Positions 18,431 through 26,632 of a stretch of DNA of 64,000 nt are shown here, one piece after another (position 1 is the stretch's first letter; each line of letters opens with the position of its first letter). Below the pieces are notes generated by a model. The model saw nothing but the letters and a program-made list of their open reading frames with translations, ran no database searches and was not told the origin of the DNA. Made by a program: the position numbers and the translations under genes. The stretch comes from an uncultured Caryophanales bacterium (GTDB taxonomy: Bacteria; Bacillota_I; Bacilli_A; Acholeplasmatales; Anaeroplasmataceae), in assembly GCA_946405105.1 (NCBI GenBank), contig CAMJFY010000006.1, positions 1-64,000 of the forward strand, in the 5' to 3' direction.

Positions 18431-19288
18431 ATGAAAAAGAAAGTATTTATAGCTTCAATAATTTGTTTTATAGTTTTATTATTATCTTCTTGTAAATCTA
18501 AAAAAGATGATGGGAATGATCAAACAAACGCTCCTGAAGGTGTTGTGGTTGGAGGAATGGGAGATGCTGAAGGTATTTTTGATCAAACAGATGATGATTA
18601 TACTTTGAAACTACAAAGAGGTACATATGATGGTTTTTCATGGACATGGACTGATACAGAAACACTTTCTGTTTCACCTATTGTACCTGGTGATTCAGCA
18701 TTCTTTAGAATTGCTATAATGACATCTAAAAATATAAATCTAAAAATGAATTTTTCAGGTTTTTATTCTTATGTTGGAGACTATATTGGAGTATCAAATC
18801 AATATGTAACATTTGGCGGATCAAAAAAATATGATATCGTGAACAATAAAGTACAAGTAACTGAGGGTGACTCAGCAAAGACTTTATATAATATTTCAGG
18901 ATCAACTGTTTCATTAGCTGATTATAAGGTAGAAGATGTTTTTAGATTTTATGATTACGGAATATGTAATACAGATGATGATTCAATTGTATCTGGCAAA
19001 CCTGGCATAAAAGTGTACTATGATAATGTACCAATGGATAATAATGTTTTAGGTGATGGAATTACACCATCTACCTTAGATAATGCTTCAGCTAATTATG
19101 ATGTTAGATTGTGGGGAGATCAAAATGTCGCATTTGCATATTTCGCACTAGAATTAAATATTGCAGCTGTAAGAACTAATTATTCATATACGCATGATGG
19201 AGAAACAATTACATGTTTTGATTCGCACTTATATACAGCACAGTATTTAAACATTAAAAGAATAAATATCGAAGAAGTTAATAATTAA
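18431..19288 (+). CDS. Lipoprotein of unknown function
   Basis: A 285-residue predicted lipoprotein. A KKK start, a hydrophobic stretch of about 15 residues and lipobox LSSC near residue 21 are followed by a polar linker (KSKKDDGNDQTN). The body is unrecognised; its Gly, Asp, Tyr and Trp content suggests a secreted beta-rich fold. A ribosome site AAGGGAG lies at 18415-18421. It is flanked by terminators on both sides, so it is probably transcribed alone, although no convincing promoter was found in the 79-base gap. Confidence 0.6.
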   Translation: MKKKVFIASIICFIVLLLSSCKSKKDDGNDQTNAPEGVVVGGMGDAEGIFDQTDDDYTLKLQRGTYDGFSWTWTDTETLSVSPIVPGDSAFFRIAIMTSKNINLKMNFSGFYSYVGDYIGVSNQYVTFGGSKKYDIVNNKVQVTEGDSAKTLYNISGSTVSLADYKVEDVFRFYDYGICNTDDDSIVSGKPGIKVYYDNVPMDNNVLGDGITPSTLDNASANYDVRLWGDQNVAFAYFALELNIAAVRTNYSYTHDGETITCFDSHLYTAQYLNIKRINIEEVNN

Positions 19289-19296
19289 GATAATTA

Positions 19297-19326
19297 GGTC
19301 GTATGAATTAGTCATATGGCCTTTTT
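19297..19326 (+). terminator. Terminator after lipoprotein gene
   Basis: A ten-pair stem with G-U pairs, 19297-19306 with 19312-19321, followed by five T. Confidence 0.6.
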
Positions 19327-19371
19327 ATAATAATCTATTATTATAGCAAATATTTAATTTTAAAATTTATA

Positions 19372-19400
19372 TTGAAAAATTGAAATCTTTATGTTATTAT
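19372..19400 (+). promoter_or_regulatory. rpsB promoter
   Basis: -35 TTGAAA (19372-19377), 17-base spacer, -10 TATTAT (19395-19400). Transcription would start near 19407, leaving a leader of about 117 bases. Confidence 0.55.
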
Positions 19401-19406
19401 TGAAAA

Positions 19407-19523
19407 GGCACAAAAATACACATGCTGTTGGAGCAAGCCGTCGTGTGCAAGTAAAATTGATGGAGGCTTGTGTTGAAGATAGCAGAGGACATAACAAAAA
19501 TAAAATATGGAGGAAATTAAAAA
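19407..19523 (+). ncRNA. Structured rpsB leader with possible pseudoknot
   Basis: CACATG (19419-19424) can pair with CGTGTG (19442-19447) using one G-U pair, leaving a 17-base loop. In that loop CAAGCC (19434-19439) is complementary to GGCTTG (19465-19470) downstream, which would make an H-type pseudoknot. Leaders of ribosomal protein genes often bind their own product for feedback control. The pairing is seen in the sequence; the S2 control role is inferred. Confidence 0.5.
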
Positions 19524-20393
19524 ATGTCTGAATCAGTAGTTTCAATGAAACAATTATTAGAGTCAGGTGTTCATTTTGGACATGCTACTCGTAGATGGAA
19601 CCCTAAAATGGCTAAGTACATCTTCACTGCAAGAAATGGTATTTATATCATTGACTTACAAAAAACAGCAAATGAAATCGAAAAGGCTTATGCTGCATTA
19701 TTAGAAATCGCTAAGAATGAAGGTAAGGTATTATTTGTTGGTACTAAGAAGCAAGCTCAAGAAGTAGTTAAGGAAGAGGCTGAAAGATCTGGTCAATACT
19801 ACGTTAACCAAAGATGGTTAGGTGGTACATTAACTAACTTCAAGACAATCAGAAAGAGAATTAAGAAGTTACAAGACTTATACAAGATGGAAGAAGATGG
19901 CGAATTCGCTAAGCTTCCAAAGAAGGAAGTAATCAAATTAATCGCTGAAAGAGATAAGTTAGAAAAGTTCTTAGGCGGTATTAAGGAAATGAAGAAGCTT
20001 CCTGATGCTTTATTCATTGTTGACCCTAGAAAGGAACACAATGCAATTTTAGAAGCTAGAAAGTTAAACATCCCAGTATTCGGTATCGTTGATACAAACT
20101 GTGATCCTGATGATGTTGATTATGTTATTCCAGCAAACGATGATGCTATCCGTGCTGTTAAGCTAGTTACATGGGTTATGGCTAATGCTGTAATCGAAGC
20201 TAACGGTGGTGTAGTTGAAAAGTTTGATGATGAAAAGGAGCAAGTAAATCTTGGTGATGAAATCGCTAAGGAAGCTCCAAAGAAAGATGTAAAGGAAGAT
20301 AAACCAGCTAAGAAGCCTGCTCAAAAGAAGCCAGCTGCTAAGAAGCCTGCAGCTAAGAAGGCTGAAGAAAAAGTAGAAGCAAAAGCTGAGTAA
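19524..20393 (+). CDS. rpsB: 30S ribosomal protein S2
   Basis: A 289-residue small-subunit protein. The first 230 residues are standard S2: [22 protein letters not shown], the FVGTKKQAQ block, [14 protein letters not shown] and the [21 protein letters not shown] block. The last 50 residues are an added tail with Lys-Pro-Ala repeats ([14 protein letters not shown]), which is absent from Bacillus or E. coli S2 but seen in some low-GC relatives. GGAGGAAATT at 19509-19518 is the ribosome site. The usual partner tsf follows after 15 bases. A long structured leader precedes it. Confidence 0.97.
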   Translation: MSESVVSMKQLLESGVHFGHATRRWNPKMAKYIFTARNGIYIIDLQKTANEIEKAYAALLEIAKNEGKVLFVGTKKQAQEVVKEEAERSGQYYVNQRWLGGTLTNFKTIRKRIKKLQDLYKMEEDGEFAKLPKKEVIKLIAERDKLEKFLGGIKEMKKLPDALFIVDPRKEHNAILEARKLNIPVFGIVDTNCDPDDVDYVIPANDDAIRAVKLVTWVMANAVIEANGGVVEKFDDEKEQVNLGDEIAKEAPKKDVKEDKPAKKPAQKKPAAKKPAAKKAEEKVEAKAE

Positions 20394-20408
20394 TTGGAGG
20401 ATACAATA

Positions 20409-21317
20409 ATGGCAAATATTACTGCATCAATGATTAAAGAATTACGTGAAAAAACTTCTGCTGGTATGCTTGATTGTAAAAAAGCATTAACTGCAACAGA
20501 CGGAGATATGGAAGCAGCAATCACTTGGTTACGTGAAAGAGGTATTGCAAAGGCTGTTAAGAAAGCATCTGCAGTAGCTGCTGAAGGTTTATGTTCATAT
20601 GCAATTAAAGGCAATAAGGCTGTTTTATTTGAATTAAATTCACAAACAGACTTCGTTGCTCAAAATGCTAAATTCACTGATTTATTAGCAAAAGTTGGTG
20701 AAATCCTAGTTAATTCAAATGCAACAAATGATGAAGAAGCATTAAAGGTTGAAGCTGAAGGTAAGACTTTAGAGACAATTATTCTTGAAGCTTCTGGTGT
20801 AATCGGTGAAAAGATTTCTTTACGTCGTGTTACAGTTATCAATAAGAATGCTGATGAAGTATTCGGTGCTTATAAGCATATGGGTGGCCGTATTGTTACT
20901 TTAGCAGTATTAAAGGGTTCTGATGAGGTTGTAGCAAAGGATGTTGCTATGCATGTTGCTGCATTAAGCCCTAGATTCGTATCAAAGAATGATATTCCTG
21001 CTGACGTTGTAGCAAAGGAAAGAGAAGTTATTTTAGCTGCTGCATTAAATGAAAATGCACAAAGTGCTAAACCAAAGCCTGAAAATATTATCGCTGATAA
21101 GATTGTTCCAGGTCGTCTTGAAAAGAACTTAAAGGAAATTTGCTTATTATCTCAAGCATTCGTTAAGAATCCTGATCAAACTGTAGAAGCATACGTTCAA
21201 GGTGCTAAGAGTGAAGTTGTTACATTCATTCGTCTAGAAGTTGGAGAAGGAATTGAAAAAGTAGAGTCTGATTTTGCCGCTGAGGTTGCAGCACAAGCTG
21301 GACAATTCAACAAGTAA
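20409..21317 (+). CDS. tsf: Translation elongation factor Ts
   Basis: A 302-residue nucleotide exchange factor for EF-Tu. It begins ITASMIKELREKTSAGMLDCKKAL, the UBA-like N-terminal signature, followed by the core TDFVAQN block and the two dimerisation domains. The ATG at 20409 is chosen because TTGGAGGA (20394-20401) is the Shine-Dalgarno; reading that TTG as a start would add five residues without a site of its own. It forms one transcript with rpsB. A terminator-like hairpin follows before pyrH. Confidence 0.97.
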   Translation: MANITASMIKELREKTSAGMLDCKKALTATDGDMEAAITWLRERGIAKAVKKASAVAAEGLCSYAIKGNKAVLFELNSQTDFVAQNAKFTDLLAKVGEILVNSNATNDEEALKVEAEGKTLETIILEASGVIGEKISLRRVTVINKNADEVFGAYKHMGGRIVTLAVLKGSDEVVAKDVAMHVAALSPRFVSKNDIPADVVAKEREVILAAALNENAQSAKPKPENIIADKIVPGRLEKNLKEICLLSQAFVKNPDQTVEAYVQGAKSEVVTFIRLEVGEGIEKVESDFAAEVAAQAGQFNK

Positions 21318-21322
21318 TTATT

Positions 21323-21357
21323 ATAGGGGGATACTATGCTTATTCCCCTATTTTTTT
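21323..21357 (+). terminator. Terminator or attenuator between tsf and pyrH
   Basis: ATAGGGGGA (21323-21331) pairs with TTCCCCTAT (21343-21351), with a T-run to 21357. The pyrH ribosome site begins immediately after. No promoter for pyrH was seen, so partial read-through is likely. Confidence 0.75.
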
Positions 21358-21374
21358 AAAAGGAGAATACAATT

Positions 21375-22085
21375 ATGTACAAGAGAATCTTATTAAAATT
21401 AAGTGGTGAAGCATTAAAGGGAGATACACCTTTTGGTATTGATCCTAAGACAGTTGCTTCAATCGCTGAACAAATCAAAGAAGTTCAAGAATTAGGTGTT
21501 GAAGTAGGTATCGTAGTTGGTGGTGGAAATATCTGGCGTGGTAAGACTGCATCAGAGCTAGGTATGGATAGAGCACAAGCTGACTATATGGGTATGCTTG
21601 CTACAATTATGAATGGTCTTGCTGTTCAAGATTCATTAGAGCATTTAGGAGTTCCAACAAGAGTAATGACTGCAATTAACTGTAATCAGGTTGCAGAGCC
21701 TTATGTTAGAAGAAGAGCTATTAGACACCTTGAAAAGGGTAGAGTTTGTATCTTTGTTGGTGGACTAGGAAACCCTTATTTCTCAACAGATACTGCTTGC
21801 GTATTAAGAGCTACTGAAATTGGTGCTGAGGTTGTATTAATGGCTAAGAATGCTACTGAGGGTGTATATGATTCTGATCCAAGAAAGAATCCTCAGGCTA
21901 AGATGTATGAGGAATTAACATTCTCAGAAATCTTAAACAAGAATTTAGCAGTTATGGATTCTACAGCTGCATCTTTATGTAAAGATAACAACTTAAATTT
22001 AATTGTATTTAACATGAATAATAGAGGAAACATTAGAAGAGTAGTTCAAGGTGAAAAAATTGGTACTCTTGTAAAGGTTAAATAA
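21375..22085 (+). CDS. pyrH: UMP kinase
   Basis: A 236-residue amino-acid-kinase-fold enzyme that phosphorylates UMP to UDP. Signature blocks are [40 protein letters not shown] and the [20 protein letters not shown] substrate block. The C-terminus ends with the usual [30 protein letters not shown] at 21357-21366 is the ribosome site. It lies between tsf and frr, which is the conserved bacterial order. Confidence 0.97.
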   Translation: MYKRILLKLSGEALKGDTPFGIDPKTVASIAEQIKEVQELGVEVGIVVGGGNIWRGKTASELGMDRAQADYMGMLATIMNGLAVQDSLEHLGVPTRVMTAINCNQVAEPYVRRRAIRHLEKGRVCIFVGGLGNPYFSTDTACVLRATEIGAEVVLMAKNATEGVYDSDPRKNPQAKMYEELTFSEILNKNLAVMDSTAASLCKDNNLNLIVFNMNNRGNIRRVVQGEKIGTLVKVK

Positions 22086-22101
22086 GAAGGGGGATAAAGA
22101 A

Positions 22102-22653
22102 ATGGAAGAATTAGAAATGGTCCTATTAGAGGGCGAAGAAAAAATGGATAAAGCAATCGCTTCATATGAGCGTGAGCTTGCAACAGTTAGAACTGGTAGA
22201 GCATCTGCAAGTCTATTAGATACTATTAATATTGATTATTATGGTGTTCCAACACCTGTTAAACAAATTTCATCAATTACTATTCCTGAGGCTAACCAAT
22301 TATACATTAAGCCTTATGATAAGTCTTCAATCAAGGCTATTGAATCTGCAATTTTTGCATCACCTTTAGGATTAACTCCTCAAAGCGATGGTAACGGAAT
22401 CAGATTAATATTACCTAAGATGACAGAAGAAAGACGTCGCGAATTAGTTAAGCAAGTTGGCAAGATGGAAGAAACTGCAAAGGTTGCTGTAAGAAACGTA
22501 AGACGTGATTTAAATGATGATATTAAGAAATTAGAGCTTCCAGAGGATAACGAAAAGGAATCTTTAGAGGATGTTCAAAAGCTAACTGACAAGAAGATAG
22601 CTGAAATTGAAGAAAAAACAAAGAAGAAATCAGAAGACTTAATGTCTTTCTAA
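22102..22653 (+). CDS. frr: Ribosome recycling factor
   Basis: A 183-residue factor that separates post-termination ribosomes with EF-G. The tRNA-mimic helical bundle blocks are present: MDKAIASYERELATVRTGRAS, TPVKQISSITIPEANQLYIKPYDKS and the C-terminal KLPEDN-like ELPEDNEKE. GAAGGGGGA precedes the start. The next gene is usually uppS, but here a terminator and then cdsA follow. Confidence 0.97.
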   Translation: MEELEMVLLEGEEKMDKAIASYERELATVRTGRASASLLDTINIDYYGVPTPVKQISSITIPEANQLYIKPYDKSSIKAIESAIFASPLGLTPQSDGNGIRLILPKMTEERRRELVKQVGKMEETAKVAVRNVRRDLNDDIKKLELPEDNEKESLEDVQKLTDKKIAEIEEKTKKKSEDLMSF

Positions 22654-22670
22654 TTTGATTTTTTGCTAAG

Positions 22671-22703
22671 AATCCATCACTATTATAGTGCTGGATTTTT
22701 TTT
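22671..22703 (+). terminator. Terminator of frr
   Basis: A 12-base stem AATCCATCACTA (22671-22682) with TAGTGCTGGATT (22686-22697), one mismatch, then eight T. Confidence 0.85.
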
Positions 22704-22711
22704 ATTCATTT

Positions 22712-22720
22712 TGATATAAT
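22712..22720 (+). promoter_or_regulatory. Extended -10 promoter of the cdsA operon
   Basis: TGATATAAT provides an extended -10 (TATAAT 22715-22720). No -35 match is seen because the frr terminator occupies that place. The start of transcription would be near 22727. Confidence 0.5.
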
Positions 22721-22728
22721 AAAATAGT

Positions 22729-22746
22729 ATACTTGTATACAAGTAT
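22729..22746. promoter_or_regulatory. 18-bp perfect palindrome over the cdsA transcription start
   Basis: ATACTTGTATACAAGTAT is a perfect 18-bp inverted repeat beginning about two bases after the inferred start of transcription and ending 15 bases before the cdsA ATG. The position fits a repressor operator. The TTGTATACAA core is similar in style to GntR-family operators; the regulator is unknown. Confidence 0.55.
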
Positions 22747-22761
22747 TTAGAGAGGTTTATT

Positions 22762-23721
22762 ATGAAAAAGAGGATTATTACAGCAATTGTCTTAGCTTTA
22801 ATATTAGTACCTGTCATTTTGGTAAGAGAGCTTATCAGAGTTTTCGATGTATTAGCTATTGTTATTGCTGTTGCAGCATCATTTGAATTAGTAAATATGT
22901 ATTCAAAAGAAAAGCCAGTTCATATTGCTATGAAGCTGATAAATTGTTTTTTAACTATTTTACTAATGTTTTCAATCATAAATCATTTTAGTGAATATTG
23001 TGAACAATCATTAATGGTTCAATTATTAACTCTAATTCATATGGACACATTCTTAAGTCCGGCTGTTGCTTTAATCACAAGCTTCATAATAATTATGGCT
23101 ATAATGGTTATTAATCCATCATATACAATGGCTGATGTAGGTAAATTCTTTATTTCAATTATTTACGTTGGTGTATGTGCTGGTGCCGTAACTATCTTAA
23201 GATATTTTGGTATTAGATTTATTGTTTATTTATTATTAATTACAGTATGTACTGATGTATTCGCATTAGTATTTGGTATGTCATTTGGAAAGCACAAGAT
23301 GGCACCTGTTACATCTCCTAAGAAAACATGGGAGGGCGCAATTGGTGGTACATCAGTTGCGGTATTAGTTGGTACACTTGTTATTTTCTTATATCCACAT
23401 ATCGCTGTTTATTTCCATAACATCACAGATGGAGAGAAATTCGAATTCTTTGATGAAATATTTAGATATCGTGAATTTACAGTAGTAGGAAAGATTGCAT
23501 TTGGAATAACATTAACATTATTCCTATCAATATGCTCACAAGTTGGAGATTTACTTGCATCTAAGCTAAAGAGAACTTATGGTATTAAAGATTATTCTAA
23601 TATATTCCCAGGACATGGTGGTGTATTAGATCGTTTTGATTCATTATTCTTTGCATCTGCAGTATTCTTATTATTCCTATTAATTGAAACTAACATATTC
23701 CCATGGCCTTTTGCAGCCTAA
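22762..23721 (+). CDS. cdsA: Phosphatidate cytidylyltransferase
   Basis: A 319-residue integral membrane enzyme that makes CDP-diacylglycerol from phosphatidate and CTP, the branch point of phospholipid synthesis. About eight hydrophobic segments are visible. The CdsA signature is at the C-terminal side, with CTDVFALVFGMSFGKHKMAP, TSPKKTWEGAIGG and GDLLASKLKRTYGIKDYSNIFPGHGG, ending with the catalytic DRFDS. AGAGAGG precedes the ATG. dxr and rseP follow, as in Bacillus, but uppS is not in its usual place. Confidence 0.95.
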   Translation: MKKRIITAIVLALILVPVILVRELIRVFDVLAIVIAVAASFELVNMYSKEKPVHIAMKLINCFLTILLMFSIINHFSEYCEQSLMVQLLTLIHMDTFLSPAVALITSFIIIMAIMVINPSYTMADVGKFFISIIYVGVCAGAVTILRYFGIRFIVYLLLITVCTDVFALVFGMSFGKHKMAPVTSPKKTWEGAIGGTSVAVLVGTLVIFLYPHIAVYFHNITDGEKFEFFDEIFRYREFTVVGKIAFGITLTLFLSICSQVGDLLASKLKRTYGIKDYSNIFPGHGGVLDRFDSLFFASAVFLLFLLIETNIFPWPFAA

Positions 23722-23734
23722 AAAGGAGGCTATT

Positions 23735-24877
23735 ATGAAAGGTGTATATATCGTTGGAGCTTCAGGCTCTATAGGTACTCAAACATTAGACGTTATTAGA
23801 GAATATAGCAATGAATTTAAGGTTATAGGCTTATCTTTAGGACATGATTTAAAAAAGGCTAAAGAAATAATAGAAGAATTCAAGCCTGAAATTATCTGTC
23901 TTAGAAATAAAGAAGAAATAGAATTATCATATAAGCCAATTATTGTTTATGGTGATGAAGGATTATTAAAAATTGCTTCCTATAAGAAATTAAAGGAAGA
24001 AATATTTGTTAATGCCTTAGTTGGTATTTCAGGATTAATGCCAACTGTAGTAGCAATAAATAATAAGAAGGATATTGCATTAGCTAATAAAGAAACATTA
24101 GTTGTTGCAGGAGATATCATTAAATCATTAATACACGATAATAATGTTAAATTAACACCAATAGATTCAGAGCATTCTGCAATATTAGAATGCTTACAGG
24201 GTGAAAATAAATCTGAAGTTAAAAGATTAATTATTACTGCATCTGGTGGTTCATTTAGAGATAGAACAAGAGAAGAGCTTTATGGTGTAACAAAGGAAAT
24301 GGCACTTAAGCATCCAAATTGGTCTATGGGCTCTAAGATCACAATCGATAGTGCAACTATGATGAATAAGGGCTTTGAGGTTATTGAGGCTCATCATTTA
24401 TTTGATATTCCATATGAGCAAATTGATACAATATTACACCCTGAATCAATCATCCATTCAATGGTAGAATATGAAGATGGTGTAATTAAGGCAGCAATTG
24501 GTAGTGCTGATATGCATACACCTATTGCTTATGCCCTAAGATATCCAAAACATGAAATAATTAGGAATAAGCCATTAGATTTAATTGGATTAAGCCTTCA
24601 TTTAGATTATTTAAGCAAGGATAGATACCCATGCTTAGAATATGCATATTATGCAGCTAAAAGAGGCGGAGTATATCCTGCAGTATTAAATGCGGCAAAT
24701 GAAGCTGCAGTTTATTTATTTTTAAATGATAAGATTGAATTCTTAGATATTGAACAAATCATTTATGATGAAATTCATAATGATAAATATGAAAGATATC
24801 AATATGATCTTGATTCAATCATTAGAGTCAGCAATCAAATCATAAGTAGTATTAAAGAAAGGTATGGAGTAAAATAA
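23735..24877 (+). CDS. dxr: 1-deoxy-D-xylulose 5-phosphate reductoisomerase
   Basis: A 380-residue NADPH-dependent enzyme that forms 2-C-methyl-D-erythritol 4-phosphate, the committed step of the non-mevalonate isoprenoid pathway. NADPH motif GASGSIGTQT begins at residue 7. Metal and substrate blocks ANKETLVVAG, TPIDSEHSAI, HPNWSMGSKITIDSATMMNKGFE and AANEAAV are all present. The ATG at 23735 follows AAAAGGAGGC; the longer frame from 23684 overlaps cdsA and lacks a site. The stop overlaps the rseP start by one base. Confidence 0.96.
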   Translation: MKGVYIVGASGSIGTQTLDVIREYSNEFKVIGLSLGHDLKKAKEIIEEFKPEIICLRNKEEIELSYKPIIVYGDEGLLKIASYKKLKEEIFVNALVGISGLMPTVVAINNKKDIALANKETLVVAGDIIKSLIHDNNVKLTPIDSEHSAILECLQGENKSEVKRLIITASGGSFRDRTREELYGVTKEMALKHPNWSMGSKITIDSATMMNKGFEVIEAHHLFDIPYEQIDTILHPESIIHSMVEYEDGVIKAAIGSADMHTPIAYALRYPKHEIIRNKPLDLIGLSLHLDYLSKDRYPCLEYAYYAAKRGGVYPAVLNAANEAAVYLFLNDKIEFLDIEQIIYDEIHNDKYERYQYDLDSIIRVSNQIISSIKERYGVK

Positions 24878-26622
24878 TGTTTTTAGCACTTACAGGTTTT
24901 CCACTTGTTTTACTTTCCATTATTGCATTTATAATAATCATCGGATTGATTATTTGTATTCATGAACTTGGTCATTACTATTTTGCTAAAAAGGCAGGCA
25001 TTCTATGTCATGAATTCTCATTTGGTATGGGACCTGCATTATTTAAAAAGCAAATTGGTGAAACTACATTTTGTATTCGTCTAATTCCACTTGGTGGATA
25101 TGTATCAATGGCAGGAGAGGAATCAACTGCTGAATTCACAAAGGTAGGCACTGAGGTGGGCTTAAATTTCACCGGAGATTCAGTTTCTGAGATTATCCTA
25201 GATGATAATCGTCAAGCTGAAATAAGAGGCAAAATAAAGGCAGCAGACCTAGAGGGTAAGGATGGAAGTCCTTTATATATAACTCTTGATTTAGGAATGC
25301 AAGATCATTATTTTCCTGTTAATAGAGATGCATTATATGTATTTGAAAATAATAAAACATTACAAATAGAACCATATGATAGATCATTTGATTCTAAAAC
25401 TATTTGGCAAAGATTTATAACTTTATTTGCCGGACCTATGAACAATTTCATTTTAGCAATTTTTATTTATTTAATTGTTGCTTTCTGTTCAGGAGTTCCT
25501 AATAATAGTTCATCAAAGATTGGTTCAATTTCTGGAAACAATTATCCATCATATGGTGTATTAGAAAAGGGAGATATCATTAAATCTATTAATGGTAATG
25601 GTGTTTCATCTTGGACAGAATTTGATACAGTAGTTGAAAAAGAATATGAAACTACAACAACAATTAATATTGTAGTTGATAGAAAGGGCGAAGAAAAATC
25701 ATTTGAAATTGAAGCCTTATCAATTATCCAATCCGTAGGTATTTCTAACGTTGGCGCTAAAAACCTAAAGCCAATTACAGAAGAGGATGGATATAAATAT
25801 AAAGATTCAAATGGTGTTGAGCAACCAATAACTCATGGTCTATTACTTGGAACAACAAGCTATAGAAGCAAGAGTATGGATGCCCCTGAAAAATCAATTA
25901 TCACTAAGGTAAAGATACAATATGATAAAAAAGATTCTGAAAGATTATTTAATGAAGCATCTCATGAAGAAATTTATGAAGTAAATAGCTGGATAGATTT
26001 AATTAATATTTTTAAAGAAATTAAGAGCCAAGCTAAGGTTTCATTTGTTGATTTTTATAGAATAAATGATAATGGCACATCTAGAAATGCAGATGATGAT
26101 TACTATGAATTAATTGAAGAATCTAAACAAACAACTACATATACTGATGAGGTTTTAACAAGCCAAAATGTATATAAGATTAGAAATCTAATTGGTATTT
26201 CACCAACTACAAAATTTGATTTCATTGGTTCAATAGTTAATGCATTTAAACAATTTGGTTCAGATTTTACATTAGTATTTAGAACATTAAAGTTATTAAT
26301 TGCTCCATCAGGAGTAAGACAAATTGGTGTAAACAATTTATCAGGCTTTGTTGGAATATTTAGCTTAATAGAAAAATATATAGGAAATGGTATTTTACCA
26401 TTAATGGCCTTTGCCGCAATGCTATCAGTAAATATTGGTATAATGAATTTATTACCAATCCCTGCTCTAGATGGTGGTAGAATAGTATTCTTATTAGTAG
26501 AGGCTATAACTAAGAAGAAGCCATCTAAGAAGATTGAATCAGTTATTAATACAGTATTCTTTATTTTATTAATGATTTTATTTGTTTATATAACAATTCA
26601 CGATATTATTAGATTATTCTAA
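24877..26622 (+). CDS. rseP: RseP/RasP-type site-2 membrane metalloprotease
   Basis: A 581-residue M50 intramembrane protease. The zinc motif HELGH (residues about 29-33) lies in the first membrane helix, with the second zinc ligand in NLLPIPALDGGR near residue 528. A PDZ domain follows the second membrane segment (about 210-270). Compared with Bacillus RasP, at about 420 residues, it has roughly 160 additional residues between the PDZ and the third membrane segment (about 290-450), with no recognised fold. Such proteases cleave anti-sigma factors or signal-peptide remnants. It is coupled to dxr by a one-base overlap. Confidence 0.92.
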   Translation: MFLALTGFPLVLLSIIAFIIIIGLIICIHELGHYYFAKKAGILCHEFSFGMGPALFKKQIGETTFCIRLIPLGGYVSMAGEESTAEFTKVGTEVGLNFTGDSVSEIILDDNRQAEIRGKIKAADLEGKDGSPLYITLDLGMQDHYFPVNRDALYVFENNKTLQIEPYDRSFDSKTIWQRFITLFAGPMNNFILAIFIYLIVAFCSGVPNNSSSKIGSISGNNYPSYGVLEKGDIIKSINGNGVSSWTEFDTVVEKEYETTTTINIVVDRKGEEKSFEIEALSIIQSVGISNVGAKNLKPITEEDGYKYKDSNGVEQPITHGLLLGTTSYRSKSMDAPEKSIITKVKIQYDKKDSERLFNEASHEEIYEVNSWIDLINIFKEIKSQAKVSFVDFYRINDNGTSRNADDDYYELIEESKQTTTYTDEVLTSQNVYKIRNLIGISPTTKFDFIGSIVNAFKQFGSDFTLVFRTLKLLIAPSGVRQIGVNNLSGFVGIFSLIEKYIGNGILPLMAFAAMLSVNIGIMNLLPIPALDGGRIVFLLVEAITKKKPSKKIESVINTVFFILLMILFVYITIHDIIRLF

Positions 26623-26632
26623 GGAGTAAACT

